Of a stretch of 64,000 nt of DNA, positions 54,294 to 63,688 are shown piece after piece (the first letter of the stretch is position 1; each line of letters begins with the position of its first letter). The stretch spans positions 1 through 64,000 of the forward strand of contig NZ_LZIJ01000014.1 in assembly GCF_001667115.1 (NCBI RefSeq). Reading direction: 5' to 3'. The position numbers were made by a program, and so were the translations under genes. The notes under the pieces are model-generated. The model had not been told where the DNA came from. It saw only the letters and a program-made list of their open reading frames with translations, and did not search any database. The stretch comes from Mycobacterium sp. 852002-51163_SCH5372311 (GTDB taxonomy: Bacteria > Actinomycetota > Actinomycetes > Mycobacteriales > Mycobacteriaceae).

Positions 54294-54800
54294 ATGACTC
54301 GAGCCAGCCACTCAGCTCCGTGCGGTCAGCTTCGCTTCGTAGCCGCCGGCCCGGATGACCCAGTTGCCCAGCCCTTGTTCACCGAGCTGGCCGTCGAGTA
54401 TGCGCAGCGCTACGGCGGCGGGCCGCAAAGGTATATGGACTGGATGCGCGACGGCCCGGCTGAAGAGTTCGCACCGCCCGACGGCGGGATGCTGATCGGT
54501 CTGCTGGACAGCCGTCCTGTCACCGGCGGTGCATTCTGCAGGTTCGACGCCCACACCGCCGAGCTCAAGCGGATCTGGACGCATCGCGCGCATCGGCGCC
54601 GGGGATACGCTGCGGCACTAGTGGGCGAACTGGAGACCCAGATCGCGGCACGCGGCTACCGGAAGGTCTACCTGATCACCGGTGATCGCCAGCCCGAGGC
54701 CGAGGAACTGTATCTGTCCCTCGGCTATACCCGCCTTCCCGAGCCGCTGCCCTCGCGGGGACCGGTCCTTCCGGTCGCGTTCGAAAAGAGCTTGGCGTGA
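54294..54800 (+). CDS. GNAT family acetyltransferase
   Basis: A 168-residue N-acetyltransferase-fold protein. Motif A, binding the acetyl-CoA pyrophosphate, is KRIWTHRAHRRRGYAAALVGEL (about residues 88-109), with R/Q-R-R-G-Y-A in the right place; motif B is in YRKVYLITGDRQPEAEELYLSLGY. The acceptor is unknown. The stop overlaps the first LLM monooxygenase start by 4 bp, which suggests coupled expression. Confidence 0.82.
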   Translation: MTRASHSAPCGQLRFVAAGPDDPVAQPLFTELAVEYAQRYGGGPQRYMDWMRDGPAEEFAPPDGGMLIGLLDSRPVTGGAFCRFDAHTAELKRIWTHRAHRRRGYAAALVGELETQIAARGYRKVYLITGDRQPEAEELYLSLGYTRLPEPLPSRGPVLPVAFEKSLA

Positions 54801-55891
54801 CCTCCGAGTTGCACCTGGGTGTCGCGCTGGACGGATACGGCTGGAATCCGCAGGCATGGCGGGCCACGCTGAAGGCCGACCGCGACACCGCGCCGGTACT
54901 CAGCGGTCGCTACTGGGCCGGCCTCGCGGCCACCGCCGAGCGTGGACTGCTCGACTTTCTCACCATCGACGACAGCCTGATGCCGCAACCCGGACGCCGC
55001 GAGCGGATCGATCCCGGCCGGCTGGCCGGTCGCGGAGACGCCGTTTTGGTGGCCGCCCGCGTCGCACCGGAGACCCGTCATATCGGACTGATCCCGGTGG
55101 CCACCGTCACCCACACCGAACCGTTCCACATCTCCAAATCCATTGCCACCCTTGACTATGTGTCACATGGCCGCGCCGGCTGGCAACCCAGGGTCAGCGT
55201 CACCGCTCACGAGGCCGCCTTGTTCGGCCGCCGGGAGGTATCCGAGATCGCCCTGTTCGAGGAAGCTCTGGATTTCGTCGACGTGGTGCGGCGGTTGTGG
55301 GATAGCTGGGAGGACGACGCGGTGATCCGCGACGTGGCCAGCGGGCGTTACGTCGACCGCGACAAACTGCACTACATCGACTTCACCGGAAAGTATTTCT
55401 CGGTCAAGGGGCCATCGATCACGCCGCGGCCACCGCAGGGCCAGCCGGTGGTGGCGCCGCTGGCCCATGCCGGACCGGTCTACGAATTCGCCGCCGCCAG
55501 TGCGGATATCGTCTTCATCACGCCCACCGACGGCGTCTCGCTACGCAACATTCTCGACGAGGTGCGCGCGGTGGGGGGTGCGCGTTTGAAAGTATTTGCC
55601 GACATGGTGGTCTCGTTCGCCGGGGACACCGACTTTCGTTCCGATGCACTGGTATTCGGCGGCAGCGCAACAGATTTGGTGGACCTGCTATTGGACTGGC
55701 AGCGGCTGGGCCTCGACGGCGCGCGATTGCGCCCAGCCGTCAACGCCTCCGACCTCCCGGCGATCGTCGACAAGGTGGTGCCGCTGCTGCAACGCGCCGG
55801 GCGATTCCGCAGCACCTACCGGGACGGCGAAACCCTGCGCGAAAGGCTGGGCCTGCCAACAGCACCCAACCGCTACGCGGCGGTGAACTGA
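54797..55891 (+). CDS. LLM-class flavin-dependent monooxygenase 1
   Basis: A 364-residue TIM-barrel flavoprotein of the bacterial-luciferase group. It starts ELHLGVALDGYGWNPQAWR and has GLLDFLTIDDSL, HTEPFHISKSIATLDYVSHGRAGW (about residues 97-120), a family-typical SxGRxGW, and the C-terminal ERLGLPTAPNRY. Such enzymes use reduced FMN from a separate reductase to oxidise a substrate, often with cleavage of a carbon-sulphur or carbon-nitrogen bond. The substrate is unknown. Overlaps its neighbours by 4 and 1 bp. Confidence 0.8.
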   Translation: MTSELHLGVALDGYGWNPQAWRATLKADRDTAPVLSGRYWAGLAATAERGLLDFLTIDDSLMPQPGRRERIDPGRLAGRGDAVLVAARVAPETRHIGLIPVATVTHTEPFHISKSIATLDYVSHGRAGWQPRVSVTAHEAALFGRREVSEIALFEEALDFVDVVRRLWDSWEDDAVIRDVASGRYVDRDKLHYIDFTGKYFSVKGPSITPRPPQGQPVVAPLAHAGPVYEFAAASADIVFITPTDGVSLRNILDEVRAVGGARLKVFADMVVSFAGDTDFRSDALVFGGSATDLVDLLLDWQRLGLDGARLRPAVNASDLPAIVDKVVPLLQRAGRFRSTYRDGETLRERLGLPTAPNRYAAVN

Positions 55892-57006
55892 TGACTCCGT
55901 TGTCGATTCTGGACCTCGCACCGATCAGCGCGGGCAGCGATGCCGCGACAGCCCTTCGTAACACCATCGACCTGGCCCAGCGCGCCGAGCAGTGGGGTTT
56001 CCGCCGTTTCTGGATCGCCGAGCACCACTTCGTCGGCGTCGCCAGTTCGGCACCAGCGGTGCTGATTGGACAAATTGCCGCCGCTACCAACAGGATTCGG
56101 GTGGGTGCGGCTGCGGTGCAGCTGAGCCACACCACAGCCGCCGCAGTGGTCGAGAGTTTCGGGATGCTGGAAGCCTTCTATCCGGGCCGCATCGACTTGG
56201 GTGTGGGGCGAGGGCAACGACGCGACACCGGTTTCAAGCCCAGGCAGCCGTCGGCCAAGTCCCGTCCGCCACGGCAGTGGCGCGAGGTCGACGGTGTGGT
56301 GATCCCGCTGCCGTTCGATCTACGGGGGCTGCTCGACAAGGAGCGCGTACAGGCGACCATGGGGATCTTGCAGCAACCCGAGGCGGTGTCGCCTGACTTC
56401 GCCGAGCAGCTCACCGACATCATCGCGATGCTGGAGGGTACTTACGAAGTCGACGGTTTCGACGTGCACACGGTGCCGGGTGAGCGATCTGGACTGAGAC
56501 CGTGGATCTTTGGCAGTACCCGGGGGCAAAGCGCCCGGGTGGCCGGTGCGCGCGGACTGCCGTTTGTCGCGAGTTACCACATCACTCCGGCGACCGCACT
56601 GGAGGCCATCGAGGCATACCGTGATGCTTTCGTCCCGTCGGCCACGCTGAAGCGGCCCTACGTCGTGGTCTCCGCCGACATCGTCGTCGCCGACGACAGC
56701 GCCACCGCAAGGCATCTGGCCACCGGCTACGGGCAGTGGGTGTATTCCATCCGGACCGGAGTTGGTGCCGTGCCGTATCCGGATCCCGACGACTGCCCGC
56801 CGCTAACGGACGAGCAGCTGCCCGTGGTGAAGGACAGGCTGGAAACGCAATTCGTCGGCAATCCGGATGAAGTCGCCGAGCGGCTATCCGCGTTGCAACG
56901 CTTGACCGATGCCGACGAGCTCGTCGTCACCTCGGTGACCCACCGGCACGAGGACCGACTGCGCTCACACGAGCTCATCGCGCAGCGGTGGGGCCTGATG
57001 TCATGA
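55891..57006 (+). CDS. LLM-class flavin-dependent monooxygenase 2
   Basis: A 371-residue LLM enzyme. SILDLAPISAGSDAATALRN at the N-terminus, WGFRRFWIAEHHF (about residues 35-47) with the His pair and VESFGMLEAFYPGRIDLGVGRG (about 84-105) are the usual luciferase-like blocks, of the MsnO8/alkanal-type subgroup. The FGSTRGQSARVAGARGLPF segment contacts FMN. The substrate is unknown. It starts on the last base of the previous stop and overlaps the next gene by 4 bp. Confidence 0.82.
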   Translation: MTPLSILDLAPISAGSDAATALRNTIDLAQRAEQWGFRRFWIAEHHFVGVASSAPAVLIGQIAAATNRIRVGAAAVQLSHTTAAAVVESFGMLEAFYPGRIDLGVGRGQRRDTGFKPRQPSAKSRPPRQWREVDGVVIPLPFDLRGLLDKERVQATMGILQQPEAVSPDFAEQLTDIIAMLEGTYEVDGFDVHTVPGERSGLRPWIFGSTRGQSARVAGARGLPFVASYHITPATALEAIEAYRDAFVPSATLKRPYVVVSADIVVADDSATARHLATGYGQWVYSIRTGVGAVPYPDPDDCPPLTDEQLPVVKDRLETQFVGNPDEVAERLSALQRLTDADELVVTSVTHRHEDRLRSHELIAQRWGLMS

Positions 57007-58325
57007 GCCGCAAGCCGATTCATCTTGCAACTCATTTTCCCGGTGTCAACAACACGACCGTGTGGACCGATCCCAGCGCGGGCAGTCAGATCGAGTTCGA
57101 CTCGTTCGTGCACCTCGCCCGTACCGCCGAACGCGGATTGTTCGACTTCTTCTTCCTGGCCGAGGGGCTGCGGCTGCGCGAGCACCGCGGGCGGATCTAC
57201 GACCTGGACGTGGTGGGGCGGCCGGACACCTTCACCGTGCTGGCGGGTTTGGCCGGCGTCACCGACCGGATCGGGCTCACCGGGACCATCAACACCACGT
57301 TCAACGAACCCTTTGAGGTGGCAAGGCAATTCGCGACGCTCGATCATTTGTCCGGTGGTCGCGCCGGCTGGAACATCGTCACCTCGTCTGATGGGTTCAC
57401 CGGCGCCAACTTTCGGCGCGGCGGCTTCCTGGATCATGCTGACCGCTACCAGCGGGCCGAGGAGTTCGTCGCGGTGGCCCGGGCCTTTTGGGACAGCTGG
57501 GAAGCAGATGCCGTACTGGCCGATGTCGAAAACGGGGTCTACGTCGATCCAGATCGCATTCGCAGTGTCGAGCATTCGGGTCTTCAATTCGACGTGCGCG
57601 GGTTCGCGACCCTGCCCGCGGGACCGCAGGGCCATCCGGTGCTGTTGCAGGCCGGTGACTCTCCCGAGGGGCGGGCTTTCGGCGCCCGGCACGCCGACGC
57701 CTTGTTCACGCTGCACGGCTCGCTCGAAGACGGGCAGCGCTACTATGCCGATGTCAAGGGCCGGGCGCAGTCTTACGGCCGAGACCCCAACCAGCTCAAG
57801 GTCTTTCCCGCGGCTACCTTCGTCATCGGTGACACCGTCGACGAGGCTCAGGACAGGGCGCGGCACATCCGCCAACAGCAGGTCAGCGGTGCCACCGCGA
57901 TCGCGATGCTCGAGCAGGTGTGGGGCCGCGACCTGTCGGACTTCGACCCCGATGGTCCGCTTCCCGACGTCGACCCGGTCGTCGACAGCAACATCACCCA
58001 GGGCCGCGTACGCCACGGTGACCCCGTTGCGGTGGCCCGCCGCTACCGGGAGCGCGCCCAAACGGAGAATCTGTCGATCCGTGAGCTGGTCATCGCGGTC
58101 ACCAGCAGGCAGCAGTTCGTGGGGACGGCCGCGCAGATCGCCGACGAGATCGACCGCTACATCCAGGCCGACGCTTGCGACGGGTTCATCCTGGTGCCGC
58201 ACCTGACGCCGCACGGCTTGGACGAATTCGTCGACCAGGTGGTGCCGCTCTTGCAGGAACGCGGGGCTTTTCGCACGGAATACACCGGTGAGACGCTGCG
58301 CGAGCATCTGGGCCTGACGGGTTAG
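57003..58325 (+). CDS. NtaA/SnaA/DszA-type flavin monooxygenase
   Basis: A 440-residue flavoprotein of the larger LLM subgroup that includes nitrilotriacetate monooxygenase and DszA. ATG 57003 overlaps the preceding stop. Signatures are RGLFDFFFLAEGL (about residues 37-49), FATLDHLSGGRAGWNIVTSS (about 107-126), FWDSWEADAVLADVENGVYV (about 162-181) and HPVLLQAGDSPEGRAFGARH (about 211-230). These enzymes need FMNH2 from a partner reductase, and none is encoded here. It is the third of three monooxygenases in one operon. Confidence 0.85.
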   Translation: MSRKPIHLATHFPGVNNTTVWTDPSAGSQIEFDSFVHLARTAERGLFDFFFLAEGLRLREHRGRIYDLDVVGRPDTFTVLAGLAGVTDRIGLTGTINTTFNEPFEVARQFATLDHLSGGRAGWNIVTSSDGFTGANFRRGGFLDHADRYQRAEEFVAVARAFWDSWEADAVLADVENGVYVDPDRIRSVEHSGLQFDVRGFATLPAGPQGHPVLLQAGDSPEGRAFGARHADALFTLHGSLEDGQRYYADVKGRAQSYGRDPNQLKVFPAATFVIGDTVDEAQDRARHIRQQQVSGATAIAMLEQVWGRDLSDFDPDGPLPDVDPVVDSNITQGRVRHGDPVAVARRYRERAQTENLSIRELVIAVTSRQQFVGTAAQIADEIDRYIQADACDGFILVPHLTPHGLDEFVDQVVPLLQERGAFRTEYTGETLREHLGLTG

Positions 58326-58340
58326 GAGTCGGCGATGCGT

Positions 58341-58480
58341 TCAGTGTGCATTTGCGGCGTTCGGTGTGAATCCAGGGCGTTCCCTGCGAATTTAGGGCGT
58401 TCGGTGTGAATCCTGGGCGGGAATCGCGACTTGGATTCAGCCCAGGTTTCACTCGCAAAGCCCAGGGTTCACTCGCGATG
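58341..58480. repeat. 20-bp-period inverted repeat array E
   Basis: Seven 20-bp units in phase: four forward units such as TCGGTGTGAATCCAGGGCGT, a centre with GGGAATCGCGACTTGG, and two reverse units with TTCACTCGC. The forward units end in GGGCGT where arrays B-D tend to GGCTTTG. It lies between the convergent third monooxygenase and hydrolase genes. Confidence 0.78.
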
Positions 58481-58494
58481 CTTCCGCTGCGGAT

Positions 58495-59250
58495 TCAGCG
58501 AGCCAATGCGATTGCGGTGTCGGCAGCTTCGCGGATCGGGCCGCGCCACACGTCGCCGTGACCAGGCAGTAGAACTTCGGTCTCCACCAAGGCCAGCGCC
58601 TCCAGGGTGCGGATGCAGTCCCGCTGGCTGTGGCTGAACACCGCCGGCAGCAGCTGCGGTCCGGAGCGCTTCAGCAACGGATGGCCGGTGATGAGTGCGT
58701 CGCCGCTGACCAGTACGCCGTCGACGAGGTACGAGCAATGGCCGCTGGTGTGCCCAGGTGTGAAAATCGGCATCGGGTGACCGGGCAGTCCGGCGGCGGT
58801 CTCGGCGGTTAGTGGCAGGGCGCTCGGTATGCCGTCTCGGATCAGTCCGCCACTGCGGACAACGTGGACACCCCACAGCGCCCAGCGGGGTCGCCAGATG
58901 CGCAGCGCGATGTCGAACACGGACACCTGCTCGAGATACTCCCGCTTAGCGTGGCCCACCTCGTCGGCATGGCAGTACACCGGCGTGCCGAATTCGTTGG
59001 CGAACCAGATGGCTGAGCCGAGATGGTCAACGTGCGCATGGGTCAACAGGATGGCGCGCAGGTCGCTGACGTCATGGCCGAGTTTGCGCAACGAGTCCAG
59101 CACGTCTTGACGGTCGCCGGGATAGCCGGCGTCGATCATCATCACACCGGCGCCGTCGCTGACCAACACCCAGTTGACGGCGCTGCCCCGGACGAAATGC
59201 ACGCTGTCGGTGACCTGGACGAGAGTCGGCGCCTTGAACCGATCGGCCAT
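58495..59250 (-). CDS. Metallo-beta-lactamase-fold hydrolase (Rv0406c type)
   Basis: A 251-residue zinc hydrolase. The metal motif ILLTHAHVDHLGSAIW (HxHxDH, about residues 68-83) is followed by the third zinc ligand region in FTPGHTSGHCSYL (about 163-175) and the bridging Asp region LVSGDALITGHPLL. The late VLLPGHGDVW holds the last His. It lies in the same position as Rv0406c, upstream of fgd1 and divergent. The substrate is unknown; lactonases and glyoxalases share the fold. Confidence 0.87.
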   Translation of the reverse strand: MADRFKAPTLVQVTDSVHFVRGSAVNWVLVSDGAGVMMIDAGYPGDRQDVLDSLRKLGHDVSDLRAILLTHAHVDHLGSAIWFANEFGTPVYCHADEVGHAKREYLEQVSVFDIALRIWRPRWALWGVHVVRSGGLIRDGIPSALPLTAETAAGLPGHPMPIFTPGHTSGHCSYLVDGVLVSGDALITGHPLLKRSGPQLLPAVFSHSQRDCIRTLEALALVETEVLLPGHGDVWRGPIREAADTAIALAR

Positions 59251-59272
59251 GCCCGAGAGTCTAGATTTCTCT

Positions 59273-59398
59273 GTGGCGACCCGCTTCGCCCGGCTGCGCC
59301 GAGCTCGCGATCACCACGGTGTCTGATGGTGGCGACCCGTCCCCCAGCTTCGTGGGGGTGCCCCCATCGCCCGGCTGCGCCGAGCTCGCGATCACCAC
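59273..59398. repeat. Two ~55-bp repeat copies, one carrying a small insertion
   Basis: 59273-59317 and 59329-59398 share GTGGCGACCCG...CCCGGCTGCGCCGAGC and end GATCACCAC. In the second copy a palindromic block beginning TCCCCCAGCTTCGTGGGGG is inserted after GGCGACCCG. The same family is at 37861 and 41466. It lies between the hydrolase gene and fgd1 and must hold or flank the fgd1 promoter. Confidence 0.85.
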
Positions 59399-59415
59399 AG
59401 GAGTAGAAATAACTC

Positions 59416-60426
59416 GTGGCTGAACTGAAACTCGGATACAAAGCGTCTGCTGAACAATTCGCGCCGCGCGAGCTCGTCGAACTCGCGGTAGCGGCCGAAG
59501 CCCACGGAATGGACAGCGCGACCGTCAGCGACCATTTCCAGCCGTGGCGGCACAAGGGCGGCCATGCTCCGTTCTCGTTGGCATGGATGACCGCCGTCGG
59601 CGAGCGCACCGAGCGGATTCAGCTGGGCACCTCGGTGCTCACGCCGACTTTTCGCTACAACCCGGCCGTCATCGCGCAGGCCTTCGCCACCATGAGCTGT
59701 CTGTACCCGAACCGCGTATTCCTCGGCGTCGGCACCGGTGAGGCGCTGAACGAGATCGCAACCGGGTACGAGGGAGCGTGGCCGGAGTTCAAGGAGCGGT
59801 TCGCCCGGCTACGAGAATCGGTTCGGCTGATGCGAGAGCTGTGGCGCGGTGACCGCGTCGACTTCGACGGCGAGTACTACCGCCTCAAAGGCGCTTCCAT
59901 CTACGACGTCCCCGAAGGCGGGGTGCCCGTCTACATCGCGGCCGGTGGCCCGGCGGTGGCCAAATACGCCGGACGGGCCGGCGACGGTTTCATTTGCACG
60001 TCGGGCAAGGGCGAGGAGCTGTACACCGAAAAGCTGATGCCCGCGGTCTTGGAGGGCGCTGCGGCCGCCAACCGCAATGCCGACGACATCGACAAGATGA
60101 TCGAGATCAAGATCTCGTACGACCCCGATCCGGAGCTGGCCCTGAACAACACCCGGTTCTGGGCGCCGTTGTCGTTGACCGCCGAGCAGAAGCACAGCAT
60201 CGACGACCCGATCGAGATGGAAAAGGCCGCCGACGCACTGCCGATCGAGCAGATCGCCAAGCGCTGGATCGTGTCGTCGGACCCCGACGAGGCCGTCGAA
60301 AAGGTCGGCCAGTACGTGACCTGGGGCCTCAACCACCTGGTGTTCCACGCGCCTGGTCATGATCAGCGCCGGTTCCTGGAGCTGTTCCAGAAAGATCTGG
60401 AGCCGAGGCTGCGACGGCTGGGCTGA
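59416..60426 (+). CDS. fgd1: F420-dependent glucose-6-phosphate dehydrogenase
   Basis: A 336-residue LLM-superfamily enzyme that reduces coenzyme F420 with glucose-6-phosphate; F420H2 then serves nitroreductases such as Ddn and redox defence. The N-terminal [40 protein letters not shown] (about residues 34-53; Asp39 and His40), [11 protein letters not shown] (about 103-113; catalytic Glu) and [20 protein letters not shown] are intact. GTG 59416, with AGGAG at 59399-59403. Equivalent to Rv0407. The gene is followed by pta on the same strand after 7 bp. Confidence 0.96.
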   Translation: MAELKLGYKASAEQFAPRELVELAVAAEAHGMDSATVSDHFQPWRHKGGHAPFSLAWMTAVGERTERIQLGTSVLTPTFRYNPAVIAQAFATMSCLYPNRVFLGVGTGEALNEIATGYEGAWPEFKERFARLRESVRLMRELWRGDRVDFDGEYYRLKGASIYDVPEGGVPVYIAAGGPAVAKYAGRAGDGFICTSGKGEELYTEKLMPAVLEGAAAANRNADDIDKMIEIKISYDPDPELALNNTRFWAPLSLTAEQKHSIDDPIEMEKAADALPIEQIAKRWIVSSDPDEAVEKVGQYVTWGLNHLVFHAPGHDQRRFLELFQKDLEPRLRRLG

Positions 60427-60433
60427 ACGACAG

Positions 60434-62503
60434 GTGCCCAGCTCTGGGATCTACATCGCCGCACCCGAAGCAGCCTCCGGCAAGTCGACGATCGCGCTGG
60501 GGATACTGCACCGGCTGACGGCCACGGTCGCGAAAGTCGGTGTGTTCCGGCCGATTACGCGCGCCGGCGAAAAGCGTGACTACATCCTGGAAATGCTGTT
60601 GGCGCACACCAGCGCGGGCCTGTCTTACGAGCAGTGCGTCGGCGTGACATATGCGGAACTGCACGCCGATAGCGACGCCGCGATCGTCAACATCGTCGAC
60701 GCGTATCACGCGGTAGCCCAACACTGTGACGCTGTGGTGATCGTCGGCAGCGACTACACCGACGTGACCAGCCCGGCGGAGCTCTCGGTCAATGCCCGGA
60801 TCGCGGTGAACCTCGGTGCGCCGGTGCTGCTGGCGGTCAGCTGCAAAGACCGAACCCCAGATGAGGTCGCTAGTGTCGTCGGGGTATGTCTGAGCGAGTT
60901 GGGTGCGCAGCGCGCCCACACCGCGGCCGTGGTGGCCAACCGGTGCGATCCGACGCAGTTGGACGCTGTCGCAAAGGCATTGGATGCTTTTGCCCCGCGC
61001 AGCTACGTGCTGCCCGAAGAGCCGCTACTGTCTGCGCCGACGGTGGCCGATCTGGAGATAGCCGTTAACGGGAACGGGGTCAGCGGTGACGCCGAGCTGC
61101 GGGAACGCGAAGTGATGGGCGTGATGGTCGCCGGGATGACCGCCGACCATGTGCTGGAACGACTGCGCGACGGTATGGCGGTCATTACCCCCGGTGACCG
61201 GTCGGACGTAGTGCTCGCCGTTGCCAGTGCCCATGCGGCCCAGGGGTTTCCGACGCTGTCCTGCATCGTTCTCAACGGCGGCTTCGAGCTGCACCCGTCG
61301 ATCGCGGCACTGGTCTCCGGGCTGCGGCTGAGGTTGCCGATCATCGCGACCACGCTGGGCACCTATGACACGGCCAGCGCGGCCGCCTCGGCGCGTGGGC
61401 GTGTCACGGCAACTTCGCAGCGCAAGATCGACACAGCGCTGGAGCTGATGGAACGCCACGTCGACATCGCGGACCTGTTGGCGCAACTCGCTATTCCGAT
61501 CCCGACGGTCACTACGCCGCAGATGTTCACCTACCAGCTGACCCAGCAGGCCCGTTCGGACCGCAAGCATATTGTCCTCCCTGAAGGCGACGACGATCGC
61601 ATTCTCAGGTCGGCCGGAAGGGTGCTACAACGCTGCATCGCCGACCTGACCATACTGGGTGACGAGGACCAGATCCGCCTGCGCGCAGCAGAACTCGGGG
61701 TCGACCTGAGCAGCGTCAAGGTTGTGAACCCGCGCACCAGTGACATGCGCGATCAATTTGCCGACCAGTATGCGGAATTACGCAAGGCGAAGGGCGTGAC
61801 TGTTGAACAGGCGCGCGAGGTCATGCGCGACGTCTCGTATTTCGGCACCATGCTGGTGTACAACGGCATGGTCGACGGCATGGTCTCGGGTGCCGCGCAC
61901 ACTACAGCGCATACGGTTCGCCCGGCATTCGAGATCATCAAGACCGTCCCGGACGTCTCCACCGTGTCCAGTATTTTCCTGATGTGTCTGCCCGATCGGG
62001 TGCTGGCATATGGTGACTGTGCGATCGTCCCGAACCCGACACCGCAACAGCTTGCCGACATCGCCATCTCCTCGGCGCGGACGGCCGCGCAGTTCGGCAT
62101 CGAGCCGCGGGTGGCCATGTTGTCGTATTCCACCGGCGAGTCCGGCACCGGCGCGGACGTCGACAAAGTAAGGGCGGCAACGCAATTAGTGCGGACCCGG
62201 GATCCGCAGCTGCCCGTCGAGGGGCCAATTCAATACGACGCGGCGGTAGAACCTTCGGTCGCGGCCACCAAGCTGCGTGACTCACCGGTGGCCGGCCACG
62301 CGACGGTGCTGATCTTCCCCGACCTCAACACCGGCAACAACACCTACAAGGCGGTGCAGCGTACCGCTGGGGCGATCGCCATCGGCCCGGTACTGCAAGG
62401 CTTGCGTAAGCCGGTGAACGACCTGTCGCGCGGTGCGCTGGTCGACGACATCGTCAATACCGTTGCCATAACTGCGATTCAGGCACAGGGCGTTCATGGC
62501 TGA
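60434..62503 (+). CDS. pta: Phosphate acetyltransferase
   Basis: A 689-residue enzyme that interconverts acetyl-CoA and acetyl phosphate. GTG 60434 ([19 protein letters not shown]) begins a BioD/CobQ-like P-loop domain (about 1-230), followed by a DRTGG domain and the PTA catalytic domain (about 365-689) with [19 protein letters not shown] (about 376-394) and [18 protein letters not shown]. The long multi-domain form is typical of actinobacteria. It overlaps ackA by 8 bp. Equivalent to Rv0408. Confidence 0.94.
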   Translation: MPSSGIYIAAPEAASGKSTIALGILHRLTATVAKVGVFRPITRAGEKRDYILEMLLAHTSAGLSYEQCVGVTYAELHADSDAAIVNIVDAYHAVAQHCDAVVIVGSDYTDVTSPAELSVNARIAVNLGAPVLLAVSCKDRTPDEVASVVGVCLSELGAQRAHTAAVVANRCDPTQLDAVAKALDAFAPRSYVLPEEPLLSAPTVADLEIAVNGNGVSGDAELREREVMGVMVAGMTADHVLERLRDGMAVITPGDRSDVVLAVASAHAAQGFPTLSCIVLNGGFELHPSIAALVSGLRLRLPIIATTLGTYDTASAAASARGRVTATSQRKIDTALELMERHVDIADLLAQLAIPIPTVTTPQMFTYQLTQQARSDRKHIVLPEGDDDRILRSAGRVLQRCIADLTILGDEDQIRLRAAELGVDLSSVKVVNPRTSDMRDQFADQYAELRKAKGVTVEQAREVMRDVSYFGTMLVYNGMVDGMVSGAAHTTAHTVRPAFEIIKTVPDVSTVSSIFLMCLPDRVLAYGDCAIVPNPTPQQLADIAISSARTAAQFGIEPRVAMLSYSTGESGTGADVDKVRAATQLVRTRDPQLPVEGPIQYDAAVEPSVAATKLRDSPVAGHATVLIFPDLNTGNNTYKAVQRTAGAIAIGPVLQGLRKPVNDLSRGALVDDIVNTVAITAIQAQGVHG

Positions 62504-63650
62504 CCCACTGGTGCTGGTGATCAACTCCGGTTCGTCATCGCTCAAGTTTCAATTGGTCGAACCGGCTTCCGGCCGGTCGCGAGCCGGCGGCTTGGTAGAG
62601 CGGATCGGCGAAGAATCGTCACCGGTCGCGGACCACGATGCGGCGCTGCGCCGCGCGTTCGACGAATTGGCGGATGCCGGATTTGAATTGAAGACCGTTG
62701 ATCTGGCAGCGGTCGGTCACCGGGTAGTGCACGGCGGCAAGCGGTTTTATCGTCCAACGCTGTTGGACGACGCGGTGGTCTCCGAACTCGAGGAGCTGTC
62801 GGAGTTGGCGCCGCTGCACAATCCTCCTGCGCTCAAGGGAATCGATGTGGCGCGAAAGCTGCTGCCGAACATTCCGCACATCGCGGTCTTCGACACGGCG
62901 TTCTTCCACGACCTACCGCCGGCCGCCGCTACTTACGCAATCGACCGAGAATTGGCCGAGCGCTCGGAGATTCGACGCTACGGATTCCACGGCACCTCGC
63001 ACGAATACGTCAGCCAGCAGGCTGCAGACTTCGTTGGCAAGCCGTTGGACAGCCTGAATCAGATTGTGCTGCATCTGGGCAACGGTGCGTCGGCCTCGGC
63101 GATCGCCGGTGGTCGTCCGGTCGAGACATCAATGGGATTGACGCCGTTGGAGGGGCTGGTGATGGGCACTCGCAGCGGTGACATCGATGCCGGCGTTTAC
63201 AGCTACCTGTGGCGCACCGCGAAGATGGGCGTGGACGAGATCGAGTCGATGCTGAACAAGCGGTCCGGGATGCTGGGCCTTTGCGGGGAGCGTGACTTCC
63301 GGCGGATAGGCGAGATGATCGAATCCGGCGACGGCGCGGCCCAATTGGCGTATGACGTGTTCATCCATCGGTTGCGCAAGTACGTCGGCGCTTACCTAGC
63401 GGTATTGGGGCATACGGACGTGGTCAGCTTTACCGCCGGTATCGGTGAGAACGATGCGGCGGTGCGGTGGGATGCCCTGACCGGCATGGAGGAGCTAGGC
63501 ATAGTCCTCGACGAGGACCGCAATCTGAGCCAGGAACGCGGGGCTCGCCGCATCTCTGGTGACGACTCACCGATTGCTGTGCTGGTGGTCCCGACCAATG
63601 AGGAACTGGCCATCGCCCGCGACTGCGTGAAGGTGCTGGCGGGTCTATAG
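62496..63650 (+). CDS. ackA: Acetate kinase
   Basis: A 384-residue ASKHA-fold kinase that makes ATP and acetate from acetyl phosphate, or the reverse. [17 protein letters not shown] (about residues 5-21), [12 protein letters not shown] (about 73-84), [19 protein letters not shown] (about 131-149; the catalytic Asp) and [13 protein letters not shown] (about 161-173) are complete. It works with pta in acetate overflow and uptake. ATG 62496 lies within the pta end. Equivalent to Rv0409. Confidence 0.96.
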   Translation: MADPLVLVINSGSSSLKFQLVEPASGRSRAGGLVERIGEESSPVADHDAALRRAFDELADAGFELKTVDLAAVGHRVVHGGKRFYRPTLLDDAVVSELEELSELAPLHNPPALKGIDVARKLLPNIPHIAVFDTAFFHDLPPAAATYAIDRELAERSEIRRYGFHGTSHEYVSQQAADFVGKPLDSLNQIVLHLGNGASASAIAGGRPVETSMGLTPLEGLVMGTRSGDIDAGVYSYLWRTAKMGVDEIESMLNKRSGMLGLCGERDFRRIGEMIESGDGAAQLAYDVFIHRLRKYVGAYLAVLGHTDVVSFTAGIGENDAAVRWDALTGMEELGIVLDEDRNLSQERGARRISGDDSPIAVLVVPTNEELAIARDCVKVLAGL

Positions 63651-63688
63651 GCTCTCAAATTCGGCGGATCTGCCCTGTCGCTTGTCGT

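Noticed and set aside
56727..58307. Minus-strand ORF of 526 codons
   Set aside because: Antisense to the DszA-type monooxygenase gene.
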